From Ananas comosus (lineage: Eukaryota > Streptophyta > Magnoliopsida > Poales > Bromeliaceae), in NCBI RefSeq assembly GCF_001540865.1, contig NC_033621.1, positions 17,592,412 through 17,656,411 of the forward strand: a stretch of DNA of 64,000 nt. Direction: 5' to 3'. Each line of letters opens with the position of its first letter. The stretch's first letter is position 1. The notes below the pieces were generated by a model. The model saw nothing but the letters and a program-made list of their open reading frames with translations. It searched no databases and was not told the DNA's origin. A program made the position numbers and the translations under genes. Shown in pieces: positions 24,767 to 37,446 of this stretch.

Positions 24767-25863
24767 TCATATATATGCAACTAACAGATAACATGCCTCA
24801 CGAATATGCAATATGCAAATCATGCAACTCATGAAGTAGATTATTGATTCTACTCTTTATTCTTAACCATTCTTTACTCTTAGCCAATCTTTATTGCTAA
24901 TCATTCTTTACATTATTAGCTATTCTTTAGCGTGTGCTATTCTTTGACATTAGTCGTTCTTATTGTTTAGTCTTTACTCTTTATTCTCTTATTTTATTCT
25001 TTATTCTTACTAAGGGTACTCACACCTTAGCCATATTAGTCTCATTTGCCATTCTTTCTTATGGTTACATTACCTTACCCAACTATGCCACTCGACTCGG
25101 TCTTGAGTCAATCAACTGCGGATAGTCTGCGCGTCTTATCCAGGCTCGAGGTGAAGAACTATCACATGCACCTCAGCCTTAAATCCTCTCGACTGTAGTC
25201 TGCCACGGGGTGAGGAATGCATCAAACCCCAGACCACAAGGTCTCTCGAGCTCTAACTCATGCATACCGGCGAGGAGAACCAACATACCCGTTGAATCAC
25301 TGTCGGAACGAGGAACCAACATACCACAGTTATGATTCTCATTAGCTCTCTCTTTACTGGGCGAGGAGAACCAACATACCCGTTGAATCACTGTCGGGAG
25401 AGGAGAACCAACATACCCACAGTTATGATTCACTTGCGCTCGGTCGCAAGCCTTATCCGCTGCACTAGCAGCCTTCATTCCTAGGGATTCCGGAATCCAC
25501 ATTACATAACTCAAGGGTTGGTCTCACCCTATAGTATCGACCTATCTAGGTCCAAGCCTTTACTCAACCTAAGTTAATACTTTAGGTTCGTTGCTTTCAT
25601 ACTCATAGCCTAGGTTGTTAACACTAGGTCCATTATTCTTTTCTACCTAGGTTCCTTGACTCTAGGTTCTTTACCTTTATTTTACAACCTACGTTCTCTA
25701 ACATTAGGTTTACTGCCTTTCTCGTTAACCTATGTTCATTAACACTAGGTTCATTATTACTCTTGTTCAACCTATGTCCTTGAGCTAGGTTCATTGTCAT
25801 TCTTGTTCAACCTATGTTTATTAACACTAGGTTCAATGCCACTCGATCTATGTGTGTGTGTGT

Positions 25864-25926
<63 letters not shown>

Positions 25927-27441
25927 ACATACACATGTCATATACTTAACATTTTTACATTAGGATTTCCACAACATGCTTATCATACTTTCTCTTTAGC
26001 ATTCTTATTTCATATCTATATGCATTCTTACATTAACATTTCTACTCGCGTGCAACATGACTAACATATGTCATTTACTTTATGCTTTCACTTAACATTA
26101 TTCACACTATGTCATTATGCATTACTTAGCTTCTCCGCACTACGACCATATGCATTGTTGGGTAGCCCACTATCGTATCCTTTTTATGCATTTATACATT
26201 CTATCATTAGCTACCATTACATGCATCAACATGAACCATCACTCTTAGACATAGAGGCGACCTAGTCGCTTCGGTAAACACAACCCACCTTTTAACGCGT
26301 TTCGATTGCTTGTCGTCACTTGCAATCGCCTCCCCCGCAGCACCCGTGACCCGGTTCGGCCCAAACTCTTGTGTGACACCTGAACGGCCACCAATCCGCG
26401 ATCCGTCTGTTCGGGAGTTTATTCCCGACACCGCGATGCTCCGGATCCGTTTCATGATTTTTGGAGGCTTATCCCGCGTGTTGCGGCTACTGTACCAAAA
26501 CAGACTTTTCGTCAATAACTTCGCGTACACTCGTCGGATTGTCGAACCGAGCGCACCAACGCATTCGTTATATCCCCAATTAGGTTTGTAATAGGGTCAA
26601 TTGAGATCAAAACCCCTCACAAGAAAGCCCTCTTTTGGAGCCTAATATGCAACTATTGCAAAATCCACCATTAGGGCTTTGCATTCAAGCTTTACTCATC
26701 TATTTAGCATGCTAGGTTTCCTCTAAATCCATTCTTAGAGCATAATACACCATAGCCATGAAGATATACCATTAGAGCTTCAAGAAGCTTACCTCAAAAA
26801 GCTTGCTCCATTGCAAAGAGAAAAAGATGAGGATGACTTTCTCCTCCTTGTCTTCTTCTCCTTCTTTTTCTTCTCTTCCTCTCTTTTTCTTTCTTCTCCT
26901 TCCTCTTTTTCCTTTCTAGAGAGAGAGAGGGTTTGGGGATGATACGGTGAGGGAAAAGAGAAGAGAGAGGTTCTACTCCTCTCTATACACTTAACCCATG
27001 CACAAAATGCCAACAAGTCCCTCAACAATTCTCTTCTTGCATCAGCCAAAATGGCATTTTCGGGCTCAGGGACCAGTCTTAGACTTGAGGGACCGGTCCC
27101 CGTAGGGTCAAAATTCCACACATTTAGGACTTAGCAAATTTTTAGCTTTTTCACCGTTTTCGCTCCGTTTCGCTCGTTTTCACTCGTTTGACATCGATTC
27201 GTTTCAAATCGAACCGAGACTCTCCAAATGTTTTCAACGCGTATTTCATCATCTTTTCATCCACGCTAATGCCAGATTTAGCTCATGGTCCAACATAACC
27301 TTTCGGGTTCCGTTTTCGCACCTTCGCGCACGAAACCACCCCGATTTACTCCAGAACTTCACCGAACTTCGCCGACCATTCCAACGGCTTTCTAAGCTAA
27401 ATTCATCGTAACTTCATGATTAGAAGTTTCGGTATATTACA
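24146..27441 (-). mobile_element. Family A LTR, inverted copy, 3.3 kb, no TSD
   Basis: On the plus strand it starts TGTCACGCCCCGAG and ends CGGTATATTACA, the inverse of the family A ends at 12362 and 20411. The order of blocks matches the forward copy: ACCGGT-type palindromes near 27062-27100, the CT/GA-rich leader near 26820-26935, the region around GACTAGGTCGCC, the AACCTA repeats (25560-25840), an (AT)n run at 24720-24764 and the terminal hairpin. An extra TA run is at 25865-25922. The flanking 5 bp (CGGGT and TGAGG) do not match, so it may descend from recombination between elements or have been truncated. Confidence 0.85.
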
Positions 27442-28290
27442 TGAGGTGTTGAAGCATAAAAAAAAGAGAGAGGAATAAAAGAGGAAAAAGAAAGAAAGAA
27501 AAGAGGGAGAGAAAGAAATAAATAAGAATAGAGATGGTTTATGAGATCATCCATGCACCAGGTGCATGGATAAAATTTAAATTTTGAAATATCTCATGCA
27601 CCGGATTGCGAAAAAATAATACGCACGGTATATAAAATAGCATATTAGTCTATTCCCTTTTGTATATTTACAAATGCCCCACCTTAATCATATAATATTT
27701 TGATTAAGGTGTAATATGATCAAAGGGAAAGGACTAATTTCGTAATATTCCCGCAATCCCATCTAAACACCAATATCCCATGATTCCATCATAACCATCC
27801 ATTACCACACAATCCCATCGCTGCCGTCCAAAATCTATCCCACAATCTCCTCTCAACTACCCACATCCCGGATTCCAATCATGCGCGATCCCCACGATTT
27901 CCTCTTAACACCCATACACACGTTCTCCTCAACCACCCTCATCCCCACTTTCTCTCAATCACACGCACAATCTCTCAACTACCCACGTCCCGGATTCGCT
28001 CGCACGCTTTCCCTCAGGATAGTTACAAACGACCTCATAAATACCCATCAAAAAAAAAAAATAGTGAGAGCTTTTGGAATTTCAAAAAAAAGACTAGTAA
28101 AAAAAAAAAAAGAAGATCTATTCAATTCTGTTGAAAAGAAAAAAAAAAAAGAAAAGGTAAAAAAAAAAATATTGTCCCTTCCCGAGTCGAAAATAAACAA
28201 GTCGCTCTCTCTCTCTCTGGGTTCAAAAAAAAAAAAAAAAAAAAAAAAGAGAGAGAAAAGAGGTCTCTCTCTCTCCCCTCGTCCCTCAAG
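27442..28290. other. Low-complexity spacer with a long palindrome
   Basis: Purine-rich start, then a perfect palindrome with 11 bp arms and one central base at 27549-27571 (ATCCATGCACC-A-GGTGCATGGAT), followed by AAAATTTAAATTTT. Later come A-runs and CT repeats. The long plus-strand frame that begins at 27881 is poly-Lys and Ser-rich and arises from these runs. Confidence 0.5.
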
Positions 28291-29740
28291 GCAGTCGCTC
28301 CCTCGCCGTCGCCAGCGCTCCGAGGCTACTCGACCGCGAGCCGCGCTCCGAAGTACGCTCCGGTTGCCGTCGCAGTCATTCCTCGCCGATCCGAGGCGCG
28401 CTCCGTTTGCTATGGCCGGCGCCGTTGATGCCCACTCCGCGACGCCGAGGCCGCCTGCGCTGATGATGGCCCGTCTCCGTCGACCCTCGGCCTTGAGCAT
28501 GCTTCAACCGTGATGCCGTTTTCGCGCCGTCGCCGTCGACCAGAAGCACGATACATTGCCGCCCGTCGCTCCGTTCCACCCGGCATACTTCGGCCGAAGT
28601 CATCTCCGTCACTCCCACCACCTGGACGTGCTTAAAACTCGAGGCCGCTACCTGTTCGACCAAATGCTCAACGAGCCACACCGCTGTTGAGCACCGGTCG
28701 AGCCACTCGCCGTCGCCACAGGCCAAGCCTACCACTGTCGAGCCTGACCGAAGCCTCCTTGCCCGCTCTGCGATCAAATTCGCGCCGCCGTCAGTGAAGG
28801 CGCGAGGCTTCCCTTGAAGCCGAGCCGTACCTCCTGTCGAACCTCTTCTCGTTCGCTCCGACTCAGTCGCTGAGGTCGCCGTCGCTTCCTCCGTCGACCG
28901 AGGCGCGCTCAAGGTGGCGCTCCGATTGCGTCGCCAACTATTCCGAGCCACCGTACCCGAGTAAGCCGCCCCTCGCACAACCCGAGGCGCGCTCCCGAAT
29001 GCTGTGCGCAACCGTTCCGAGACCACTGTACCGAGTACCTGCCTCTCCGCCGATCCGAGCCGACCAAGGCGCGCTTTGATCGCCGTCGCCAACGTTCCGC
29101 AAGGTCACCCATCCCGAGCAGTCTGTTCCGAGGCTCCCGACCCGAAGATGTTTCTCATTACTCGACCTCTGTACTGTTAAGGCGCCCGTTTCGCTCTTCG
29201 CGTCGATCTCCGCGCAAGCCAACACGGACCAGTGGATCGTGGCATGATCTCTACAGCGCCGCCGCACGCACCCTCATTTGTCGCCGCCGCCAACCGCGGT
29301 CTCGACTCCTCCAATGTCGAGGTCACCACCGTCGAGCGCCGACGCAACCACCACTTCCACGCTTGTTTTATTGCCGACCTCGACCCTCCCACTGTCAGCG
29401 TCAAACATGGCCAATCCGCTCCGCTAGTCGCCGCATTTGAGCGCCTCGTCACACGCTGCCGGACCGTTCCTCTCCGACAGAGCTCGCTCTTGCTTGCAAT
29501 TTACTCGCGGGCTGCAACGGAACCAACTCCGTCACCGCTCACCCCAAGGTGTTCGCTCGACGTCCAAAATGAACCATGAGCCAACCGATGCGATGATCAA
29601 AATGAAGCAAGCCCAAGCAGCAGACGCGTGGTGGACCCGTTTGACACAGACGGAGTTGACGCCGATGAATCACGTCCATCAACCGTTGTCGATGAAATGT
29701 CCAGAGACACCCTTTGGCGGCGAATAAAGTTTGTACATAA
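28291..29740. other. GC-rich block with recurring GAGGCGCGCTC motif
   Basis: G+C-rich DNA in which CGAGGCGCGCTC or close variants recur at about 28390, 28890, 28983 and 29065, often with GATCCGAG or TTCCGAG nearby. A 238-codon frame on the minus strand (28376-29092) and shorter plus frames are open, but their translations are Arg, Ala, Ser and Gly rich with no domain, and several frames overlap on both strands. This may be the 5' leader or LTR of another element rather than a protein gene. Confidence 0.4.
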
Positions 29741-32700
29741 AGAAGAGAAAAGCGGTGCCTCTTCTCTTATAAAAATGAAAAGAGCGACGCTCTTCAAAAA
29801 AATATATATTTGAGAGAGAAAGAGAAAGATAGTACTTCTCTAATATATTATGAAAGAGAGAGGGAGCTTTGTAAAAAAAGAGGGAGGCAAAGGAGGGATC
29901 TTCCACCTTCTAGTTTCCCCAAGATATAAAAATGATGATGAATGATGAATAATGCATCTCTGTTTTTTTTTTTAAGAGACAAAGAAAAAAAATAATATAT
30001 ATTCTCTTAATTCCTTTCAGTAGAGAAATAAAAGAAAAATTAATTTAGATTTCTGATTAATATCCTTTTGATAATCGAACTGTTCAAGTTGATCGAATTA
30101 GATCAAATTGTTAGATACTCGTATTAGATTGAGGAATTGACAAACTTGGATGAACTTGATTTTGAACGTCAGATACCGAAATATTTGATCTCATATAGAC
30201 TCAAAATCAAACTTGACAAACTTGGATGAACTTGATTTTGAACCAGATACCGAAATATTTTGATCTCATATAGACTCAAAATCAAACTTGACAAACTGGA
30301 TGAACTTGATTTTGAACCAGATACCGAAATATTTTTGTCTCCATAGTAGACTCAAAATCATAACTCGAATCAAATTCGACTCGCGATCCAAATCAAACCT
30401 CGGATCCAAATCTCAACCCAAATCAACCCAAAACCCAAAATGAGTCGCAAAGCCCGAACCTAAAATTAAAACCAAAACCCAAAATAAACCCAAACCATTA
30501 ATCAACCAAGTTCCAAATCTAAATTCAAACCCAAAACCAAAATAAGCCCAAAATCCTAAATTAAACCTAGAGTCCAAAATCCTAAATCAAAGCCCTAAAT
30601 CCGCATATTGGAATCCAAAATTCAAACCCCCATAATCAACCCAAATCCAAATCTCAATATCAATATCCAATCTCAACCAACATCAATTCAAAATCCTATA
30701 TCAAATCCAAATCTTATACAAGCCCATTTTGATGGCCCAAAATCCAATCCCCATAAATCAAATCCAAAATTGAGCCAAAATGAGCCATGATATCCAAATC
30801 TAGATTGAAGGCCCATAAATGCAGCTCAATATTACATCCAGTCCAAATCCCACAATTAAGCCCCATTTTTGAGCCAAATCAAATCCCATATCAAATCCAA
30901 AATCAAAGCCCAAAATGACCCATAAAATGGAGCTCCATATACATCCAAGTCCAATCCTCATTGAAGTCAGAGCTCAATTTACAAAAATGGCCCTCAGTCC
31001 AATACCCATTTGGGCCCACTAATCTTAAGCCCATTATCCCAAACTCATTAAAACCATGACATAAACCTATGAACCCAATCCTCATGAATCATAAACCACA
31101 AACCAATACAGCCAAGTTGTGAAGCCATAATCCCATATACCAATACCATAACCTTGTGAACGCAAATCAATCGACGAAAACGCGTTAAACTTAAACCGTA
31201 AAATTCAATATCGGACCGAAAGTCGTAACTAAACTTAAATCCGATATCGACCGAATTGTCCGTAAACTAAACTCAAGTTCAATTTCTACGAACAATCCCA
31301 ATTCCCAAAAATTCGATTCTCTTAGCATATAAACTAGAGCAGAATCACATTCATGTTCAAAGCTTGATCAAATTCTACAAACCTATAATTTAGAATTGAT
31401 CAAAACCATCTGATCAAATTAATTTGTGGATTCTAATACTACACTTTGTAGTTTTAATTTAAATCAAACTTGACTAATCACTAAATACCTATAATTAGGA
31501 TTTAGTTAATATTATTCACTTGAGATGAACGCATAATCAAACTGTGACTAAGCTCTAATACATAAACTTAGAGCCCTAAAATTGTATCAGACTCCTAAAA
31601 AATATAAAAAATTAGAGTCAGAAAATATCAAAAGATATTTGGGGCATTAATCCTAAACATATAAATATAGGATGAAAGCTCATCGAAAATCAATATATGA
31701 ACTATATATATACAAAATATATTTAAATTTCAATTAACACAATTCAAAATAATATCTAAACTAAGCATAATAATTAGAGTATAATAATCAAAGTTCGAAT
31801 TAAAATATCCAATGCAAAATAATAATGGATTTAAATCAATCTTTTCATCCAATAAGGTAAAACAAAAGTTGAGCTCCAAAAAAAAAAATTATAGAGACAT
31901 CAACAAAAATCTGATCATCAATATATGAATATAATCAACGTAAACCATAATAACAGATATAAGTTAAACCAAGATCAAACTACTAAAAAAATAACAAATA
32001 ATAATAAGTATATAATCGAATTAAAATCTGAATATAAAATTCAAATGACAAATACTATACGAATATTAATATCAAATCTTCATTCTTAAGGCCCTGAATA
32101 GTGTTAGCAAAAAAAGAAGATCCAACAAACAATATTAGACCACAAAAATACATATATTGGGTATATCTAGAAATCAACAAAAAGATAAATAATGAATAAA
32201 ATAAAACATTATATCTTTAACGCTCTATTCCATGTCAACATACTGAGGGGATAATGCCATTGGTTAAACATGTAAATTGAGCAATAAAATATATAAATTT
32301 CTATTTGTCCAAAAATATACCAAAGATTGTAATCTTCAGCATTTTCAGAAGGTTCAATTAATCGAAAGGTGCCATAACAATAAAATATTCTAATATACGA
32401 GGTAATACTAACAAATTAGACGACTATGGTTTATTGGAAGCCATGGAAAATCCATGAATACACATAGCATATACACCATAAATACAACATACTAATTTAA
32501 TAACATAAACAATCATAGAAATACTAGCCCACGGGGAACCAAAAGATAAAAATTACTCATGCGAAGTGTGCGTCAAATTCGTCGTTGGCGACAAAGGGTC
32601 AGGGAGCAAAGAGGTAGGCAGAGATCAAAGCGGTGGAGGGGAGGGATCGAAGAGACGATGCAAGGATCGAAGCGGGCCTTGAATTGGGGAGGTAATTGAA

Positions 32701-32937
32701 GCCGGCAGAAGCGAGAGTAACTAATAGGAATCTAGCGTGGATGGTGCATGGGATTAAATTAGTCTGGATTAAAGTAAACATGACACGTGCAAGAGAAACA
32801 GAGATTAATAGAGTTTAATAGATAATAGATATAGCACATGTTTTACAACCCTTCAGTCTCTAAAATGGGTTGGATTGATTCGGGTCTTATTGACAACTCC
32901 ATTCAGCCTGCAGAGTTGGACCATAGGACCGAGCTGC
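29741..32937. other. AT-rich unassigned DNA with a 76 bp tandem repeat
   Basis: Three copies of a 75-76 bp unit beginning TGACAAACTTGGATGAACTT occur at 30138, 30214 and 30289. 30370-31100 is a CCCAAA/ATCAAA-rich low-complexity stretch. 31300-32500 is AT-rich. 32560-32800 is more balanced, without a recognisable product. The stretch ends at an N run (32938-32962). Confidence 0.5.
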
Positions 32938-32962
32938 NNNNNNNNNNNNNNNNNNNNNNNNN

Positions 32963-34200
32963 TTTTATCTTTTTTTAGAAAGAAAAAGATAAACTTGAGT
33001 AAAGTAAATGTTTAAGAAAACGACCTAAATTAGTATATCTATATATCAACAATTCTAACCAACTGTAACCACATATTCGGTACAATATGACAATTTATTG
33101 TTCGGAAGATAATAGATAGTGTAGAGATAGATCAATATCAATTATGCACACGAACCCTCAGGAACTTTTAACTTATTTGGTTCTAGAATAGTACTGACGT
33201 TAAAATCTCTCTGCGCTTTCATGTTCGGATACCCCAGCGAAGACGTTGACCTATTGGTCGTGACTTTTAGCAGAAATGTAACCTACCAAGCCACAAAACT
33301 ACTAGGGATGGAATAACTGGCGTTGAAGACATAAATAATAGCGGAAGTAACGACGAGGAGGTCATCTATAACTACCATAAGCGCTTGGACAAAGACCAAG
33401 AAATGAAATACCTTTGTTATAATAGAGACCACGGTAATAAGGCTGAAGACGTCGATATCCAAACGTAAAAATGGGTTAGACCCTTCGTCGTAGACAACTA
33501 CTCACCAATATGTTACCGCCAGGAATACTCGATTAACAAGATGTGAAGAATGAACCACATCGAACAATGTACCCAGCACTCACCCTTGAATCAAAGGCAG
33601 ACCCATACGCAGGAACCTAACGACAACGTATAAGTCGAGGACAACGTCGACGATGACGACAAAAGAACTAGATGGGATAACCAGTTCCTTCAAAGAGACT
33701 ACCATACGGAAATCCTTAGAGACCATGAAAGTTGAAATACTAACATAAGGTCCGTCTCGTGTTGTAGGAATACGTAGGTAAAGTGTACAATCCACATCGA
33801 CCACATAAGCCGCCGAGGGATAAGTCACGATACGTACCAAGGAACCATTGGAGATCAAACTAGTCCCTTTGGTGACTTTTGCTCAGACGATTACTTCCAA
33901 TGTCTAAGCCAGTTCTCCCTCTTTGAATATTATAACATCGACGAGTACCAATAAAACCGGCTAATTAGAAGGTTATACGATCAAAGTTGTTAAGAGCAAG
34001 AAATGTAAAGAAGAACCGACGAACCGGACATCATCCATAGACCAAGTGAAGAAATCCATAATCATGATACCGAAAGTTGGATTTACCAAAGTTAAAGTTG
34101 GTTAGTCATCAACTGTCAGTCCCAGCACAATAATTGTGAACCCGACTATAGTAGTTAGCACGATTGGAACCATACCTTCATTACGTACTTGCATTACGAG
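32963..34200. pseudogene. psbA: psbA (photosystem II D1), reversed but not complemented
   Basis: Neither strand encodes psbA, but the base-by-base complement read left to right does. A start codon is at 33192-33194 and the frame stays open to 34199 (about 336 of the usual 353 codons), with the expected opening MTAILERRESTSLWGRF and ending at the HERNA motif near the C terminus. D1 is the reaction-centre core of photosystem II. The complement also carries the classical psbA promoter. If this block were reversed as text, psbA would lie on the minus strand with its 5' end toward trnK, the normal plastid order. The last 17 codons would fall at the N run. This is an assembly artefact on genuine plastid-type sequence. 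Confidence 0.9.
33061..33090. promoter_or_regulatory. psbA promoter (in complement text)
   Basis: The complement reads TTGACA at 33061-33066 and TATACT at 33085-33090, 18 bases apart, with TGTATAA between them. This is the well-known plastid-encoded-polymerase promoter of psbA, about 100 bases upstream of the start codon. It is visible only in the uncomplemented-reversed segment. Confidence 0.75.
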
Positions 34201-34206
34201 TCCATA

Positions 34207-34240
34207 TGGGTTGCCCGGGACTCGAACCCGGAACTAGTCG
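34207..34240 (-). tRNA. trnK-UUU: trnK-UUU 3' exon (plastid-derived)
   Basis: Minus-strand CGACTAGTTCCGGGTTCGAG and the following acceptor half match the plastid lysine tRNA 3' exon, including the T-arm GGTTCGAGTCC. It abuts the reversed psbA segment. The group II intron runs to 36715 and contains matK. Confidence 0.9.
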
Positions 34241-34499
34241 GATGGAGTAGATAATTTTTCCTTGTTGCAATAAAGGAAAAAGATCCCTCCCCAAACCGTG
34301 CTTGCATTTTTCATTGCACACGACTTTCCCTATGTATACATATCAAATTTACATCCCGAGAAGAAAGTCTACGAATTTTGACTACTCAGTTGATTCAACC
34401 ACTAAACCACTTCATGAGCATTTCAGAATAGAGATTTTGGAATTTTTTCTGTCTTGATATTTAGAGATCTATTCTCTATATGGGTCTCATGACCAATTA

Positions 34500-35897
34500 T
34501 CAATGATTCACCAGGTTATTGATACGGATAATATCCAAATACCAAATACGTTCTCGACGTGATCCATGTAAAGAAAAAGGGGTTGGTTTGGGGAAGATCA
34601 AAGAAAGAACTTGTTCTTCTTCCGTAAAAAATTCTTCTAATAATGCCGAACCTAATCTCCGCAAAAAAGAGCGTACCGTACTCTTATGTTTACGAGCTAA
34701 AGTTCTAGCACACGAAAGTCTAAGTATATACTTTATTCGATACAAACTCCGTTTTTCGGAGGATCCACTATGATAATGAGAAAGATTTCTACATATCCGA
34801 CCAAATCGATCAATAATATCACAATCTGATAAATCGGTCCAGATCGGCTTACTAATAGGATGTCCCGATACGGTACAAAATTTAGCTTTAGACAATGATC
34901 CAATGAGAGGAATAACTGGGACTATGGTATCGAATTTCTTAATACCAGTTTCTATTAGAAATGAATTCTCCAACATTTGATTCCTTACCACCAAAGGATT
35001 TCTTAGTACACTTGAAAGATAACCCAGAAAATAGAAGGAATAGTTTGATAATTGGTTTATATGAATCCTGTGTGGTTGAGACCAAAAATGAAAATAATAT
35101 TGCCAGAGATTGACAAGGTAACATTTCCACTTCTTCATCAAAAGATGAGTCCCTTTTGAAGCCAGAATTGCTTTTCCTTGATATCGAACATAATGCATGA
35201 AAGGATCCGTGAAGAACCATAAAGTTTTCTGAAAATAATTACGGTACACTACTATAAGANNNNNNNNNNNNNNNNNNNNNNNNNNNNNNNNNNNNNNNNN
35301 NNNNNNNNTGTATACTTTAACTCGTGTTAAAACGTTTCTTTATGGGGTGAACAAAGAGTTCTTTCTCTACCCTTTGAACGAGTTATAGTAAACTAACTTA
35401 TCAATGGAGTCGAGGAACGTAAATAACGCTAAGAAAGAGGTGCTTATAGTATTAACCTTATCAGAGTAATGAGGCTTCTTCAGTTAAATGCAAAAAAAGT
35501 TTTCTTTTATTTTCTGATAAAACCAAGGATATATAGAATACATAGATTTACGCTTAAACATAAGCAAAAAGAAGCATTTGTTAGAAGAATAAATTCTAAT
35601 TGTAGATGATGTNTGAGAATAAAAATAAGTGTTGTGCCCAACGAATCGATTTTGGTTAGAATAATTAACCGAATTAATCAAATAATTCTGTTGATACATT
35701 CGAATAATTAAACGTTTCACAAGTACTGAACTAGATTTTTTGTCATAACCAATAATTTCCACGGGTTCGTAAAAAATCGAATCATTTAAACCATGATCAT
35801 GAGCAAACGCGTAAATATACTCCTGAAAAAGAAGCGGATATAGGAAGTGTTGTTGCCGAGATCTATCTTTTTCTAAATATCCTTGTAATTCTTCCAT
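34500..35897 (-). pseudogene. matK: matK (intron maturase), broken by gap and reversed text
   Basis: The N-terminal part (35897 down to 35614) encodes about 94 residues starting [20 protein letters not shown]. The C-terminal part (35249 to 34500, 249 residues) contains the domain X region and ends normally. Between them lie a single n (35613), a segment reversed without complement (35309-35612) and a 49-base N run (35260-35308). MatK helps splice plastid group II introns; here it sits inside the trnK intron as in plastids. About 70 codons after residue 94 are missing. No stop is seen in either normal half, so the damage is from assembly rather than mutation. Confidence 0.88.
35309..35612. other. 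Central matK segment reversed without complement
   Basis: Complementing each base, left to right, gives matK coding sequence over about 35415-35612, including the conserved [12 protein letters not shown] and FLRKQSSYLRL motifs. Simple text reversal would put it in the right order and strand between the two normal matK halves. The first 100 bases are not recognised as matK. Confidence 0.88.
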
Positions 35898-36715
35898 TTA
35901 CATTTCTACTTGAGCCAGAGGCAGGAGGTTTTTCTTGGTTTATCAAATGATACATACATAGTGCAATATGGTCAGAACAGGGTATTATGTATTGTATTAT
36001 GTATATACTATAGTAAGAAAAAAATATATACCCCGGAAACAAAACAGGGAGTCCAATCAACAGATCTTTTTACCTTCCTTTTCTATCCAATTGGTTTATG
36101 TTCGTTATAATTACAACAGGAGAAAAAATCCTTTATTTTTGCAACCCAATTGCTCTTTTGACTTTGGAATAAATTCTCTTTATCAATATACTGTTTCTTC
36201 TACACATCCGCCTACAATCCATAATAAAGAATAATTAGGATTCTGAAAAAAAAAGAAAAAATCAATGGTTCACTCACAGGAGAACCCACTCTTTCCCGCA
36301 TTAGGCACTAATTCATTTTTAACGTCTAATTAGATCGGGTAATCATTCCAATTAAGAACATAAGCTCGTTGCTTTTTATTTTACCAAAATTGGAGCCATA
36401 GAGCTCTATCCATTTATTCACTAGACCCAATTTGTCCCCTTCCTAAAATCAAAACAATCTTTTGGAACTGTAACGATCCGGTAAGGATAAACTCAAAGTT
36501 CTACTTTAACTTTGACTTTCATTTCAAATTAAATAAATTAATAAAATCAAAATTAAATAAAATAATAAATTAATAAAATAAGAAATTGATTTTATTACGA
36601 CATGCTGTTTTTTCCATTCATTACCCTTGAGGATCAGTCGTGGTCTTATAGACTATACCAATAGTCTGGACGAATTCGTTGCTTCATCCAAATGTGTAAA
36701 AGATCATAGTCGCAC

Positions 36716-36752
36716 TTAAAAGCCGAGTACTCTACCGTTGAGTTAGCAACCC
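36716..36752 (-). tRNA. trnK-UUU: trnK-UUU 5' exon (plastid-derived)
   Basis: Minus-strand GGGTTGCTAACTCAACGGTA followed by GAGTACTCGGCTTTTAA is the 37-base 5' exon, ending in the UUU anticodon region. It pairs with the 3' exon at 34207-34240 across an approximately 2.5 kb intron. Confidence 0.92.
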
Positions 36753-37446
36753 GGATAAATAGGATATGTAGATACGATCGAAATACAAAAATCAATAGAA
36801 TTGCACCGCACGACCCTATCAAAACATTGAACTAGCAACACATCGAAAAGAAAGATTTTCTGATCAATTATAAACACAAAATACCAAAATGAGCAGATCG
36901 GATTAAAAATATTCCCAATCGAAATGTAAAAATTATGACAGACCACCCATTTTTTATCAAATTCTTTTTGGATTTTACTTAAGAAAATACATCTTGTATG
37001 AGAGTAAATGCAGCAAGGCAAACCCATCATTTGAGTGAAGGAAACAAAAAAACCAATATGGGGTGGGGATAAACAGCCCTCTTTATCTACGATCGAATTA
37101 TATTTGTTCGATACACCATTGTCAATATAAATGCAATGTTGAGAAAATAAATCAAGTAAATAAAATAAAGACTTGTGTTGGATTGGCACAACATAAACAT
37201 AAATAAGAAATTGAAATGGAAAAAATTAAGGAAAAGGTAAAGAAAAAATCCCCGGTTTATTCAATCAATAAAAGTACGATAAGCAAGCTTAACCCCTTGT
37301 TTGTTGTTAAATTCAATTCCCCCACCAAAATATGAATAAAGCAAGAAAAAGGCAAATGGTGTGTAAATATAAATAATTACACAAGGATAGATACTAGTTA
37401 CCCTTCCCTACTTTATTTTATTTATTTATTTTGTTTTTTACTTTAA

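Noticed and set aside
27881..28513. 210-codon plus-strand open frame
   Set aside because: It consists of Lys runs from poly(A), Ser/Leu from CT repeats and Arg-rich GC sequence, and no domain is visible.
28376..29092. 238-codon minus-strand open frame
   Set aside because: G+C-rich DNA opens frames on both strands; the translation is Arg/Ala/Ser-rich with no family resemblance.
33580..33858. 92-codon minus frame in the psbA segment
   Set aside because: Arises from reading a reversed, uncomplemented gene; psbA itself explains the sequence.
34519..34773. Plus-strand frame within matK
   Set aside because: Shadow of the matK C-terminal coding sequence on the other strand.
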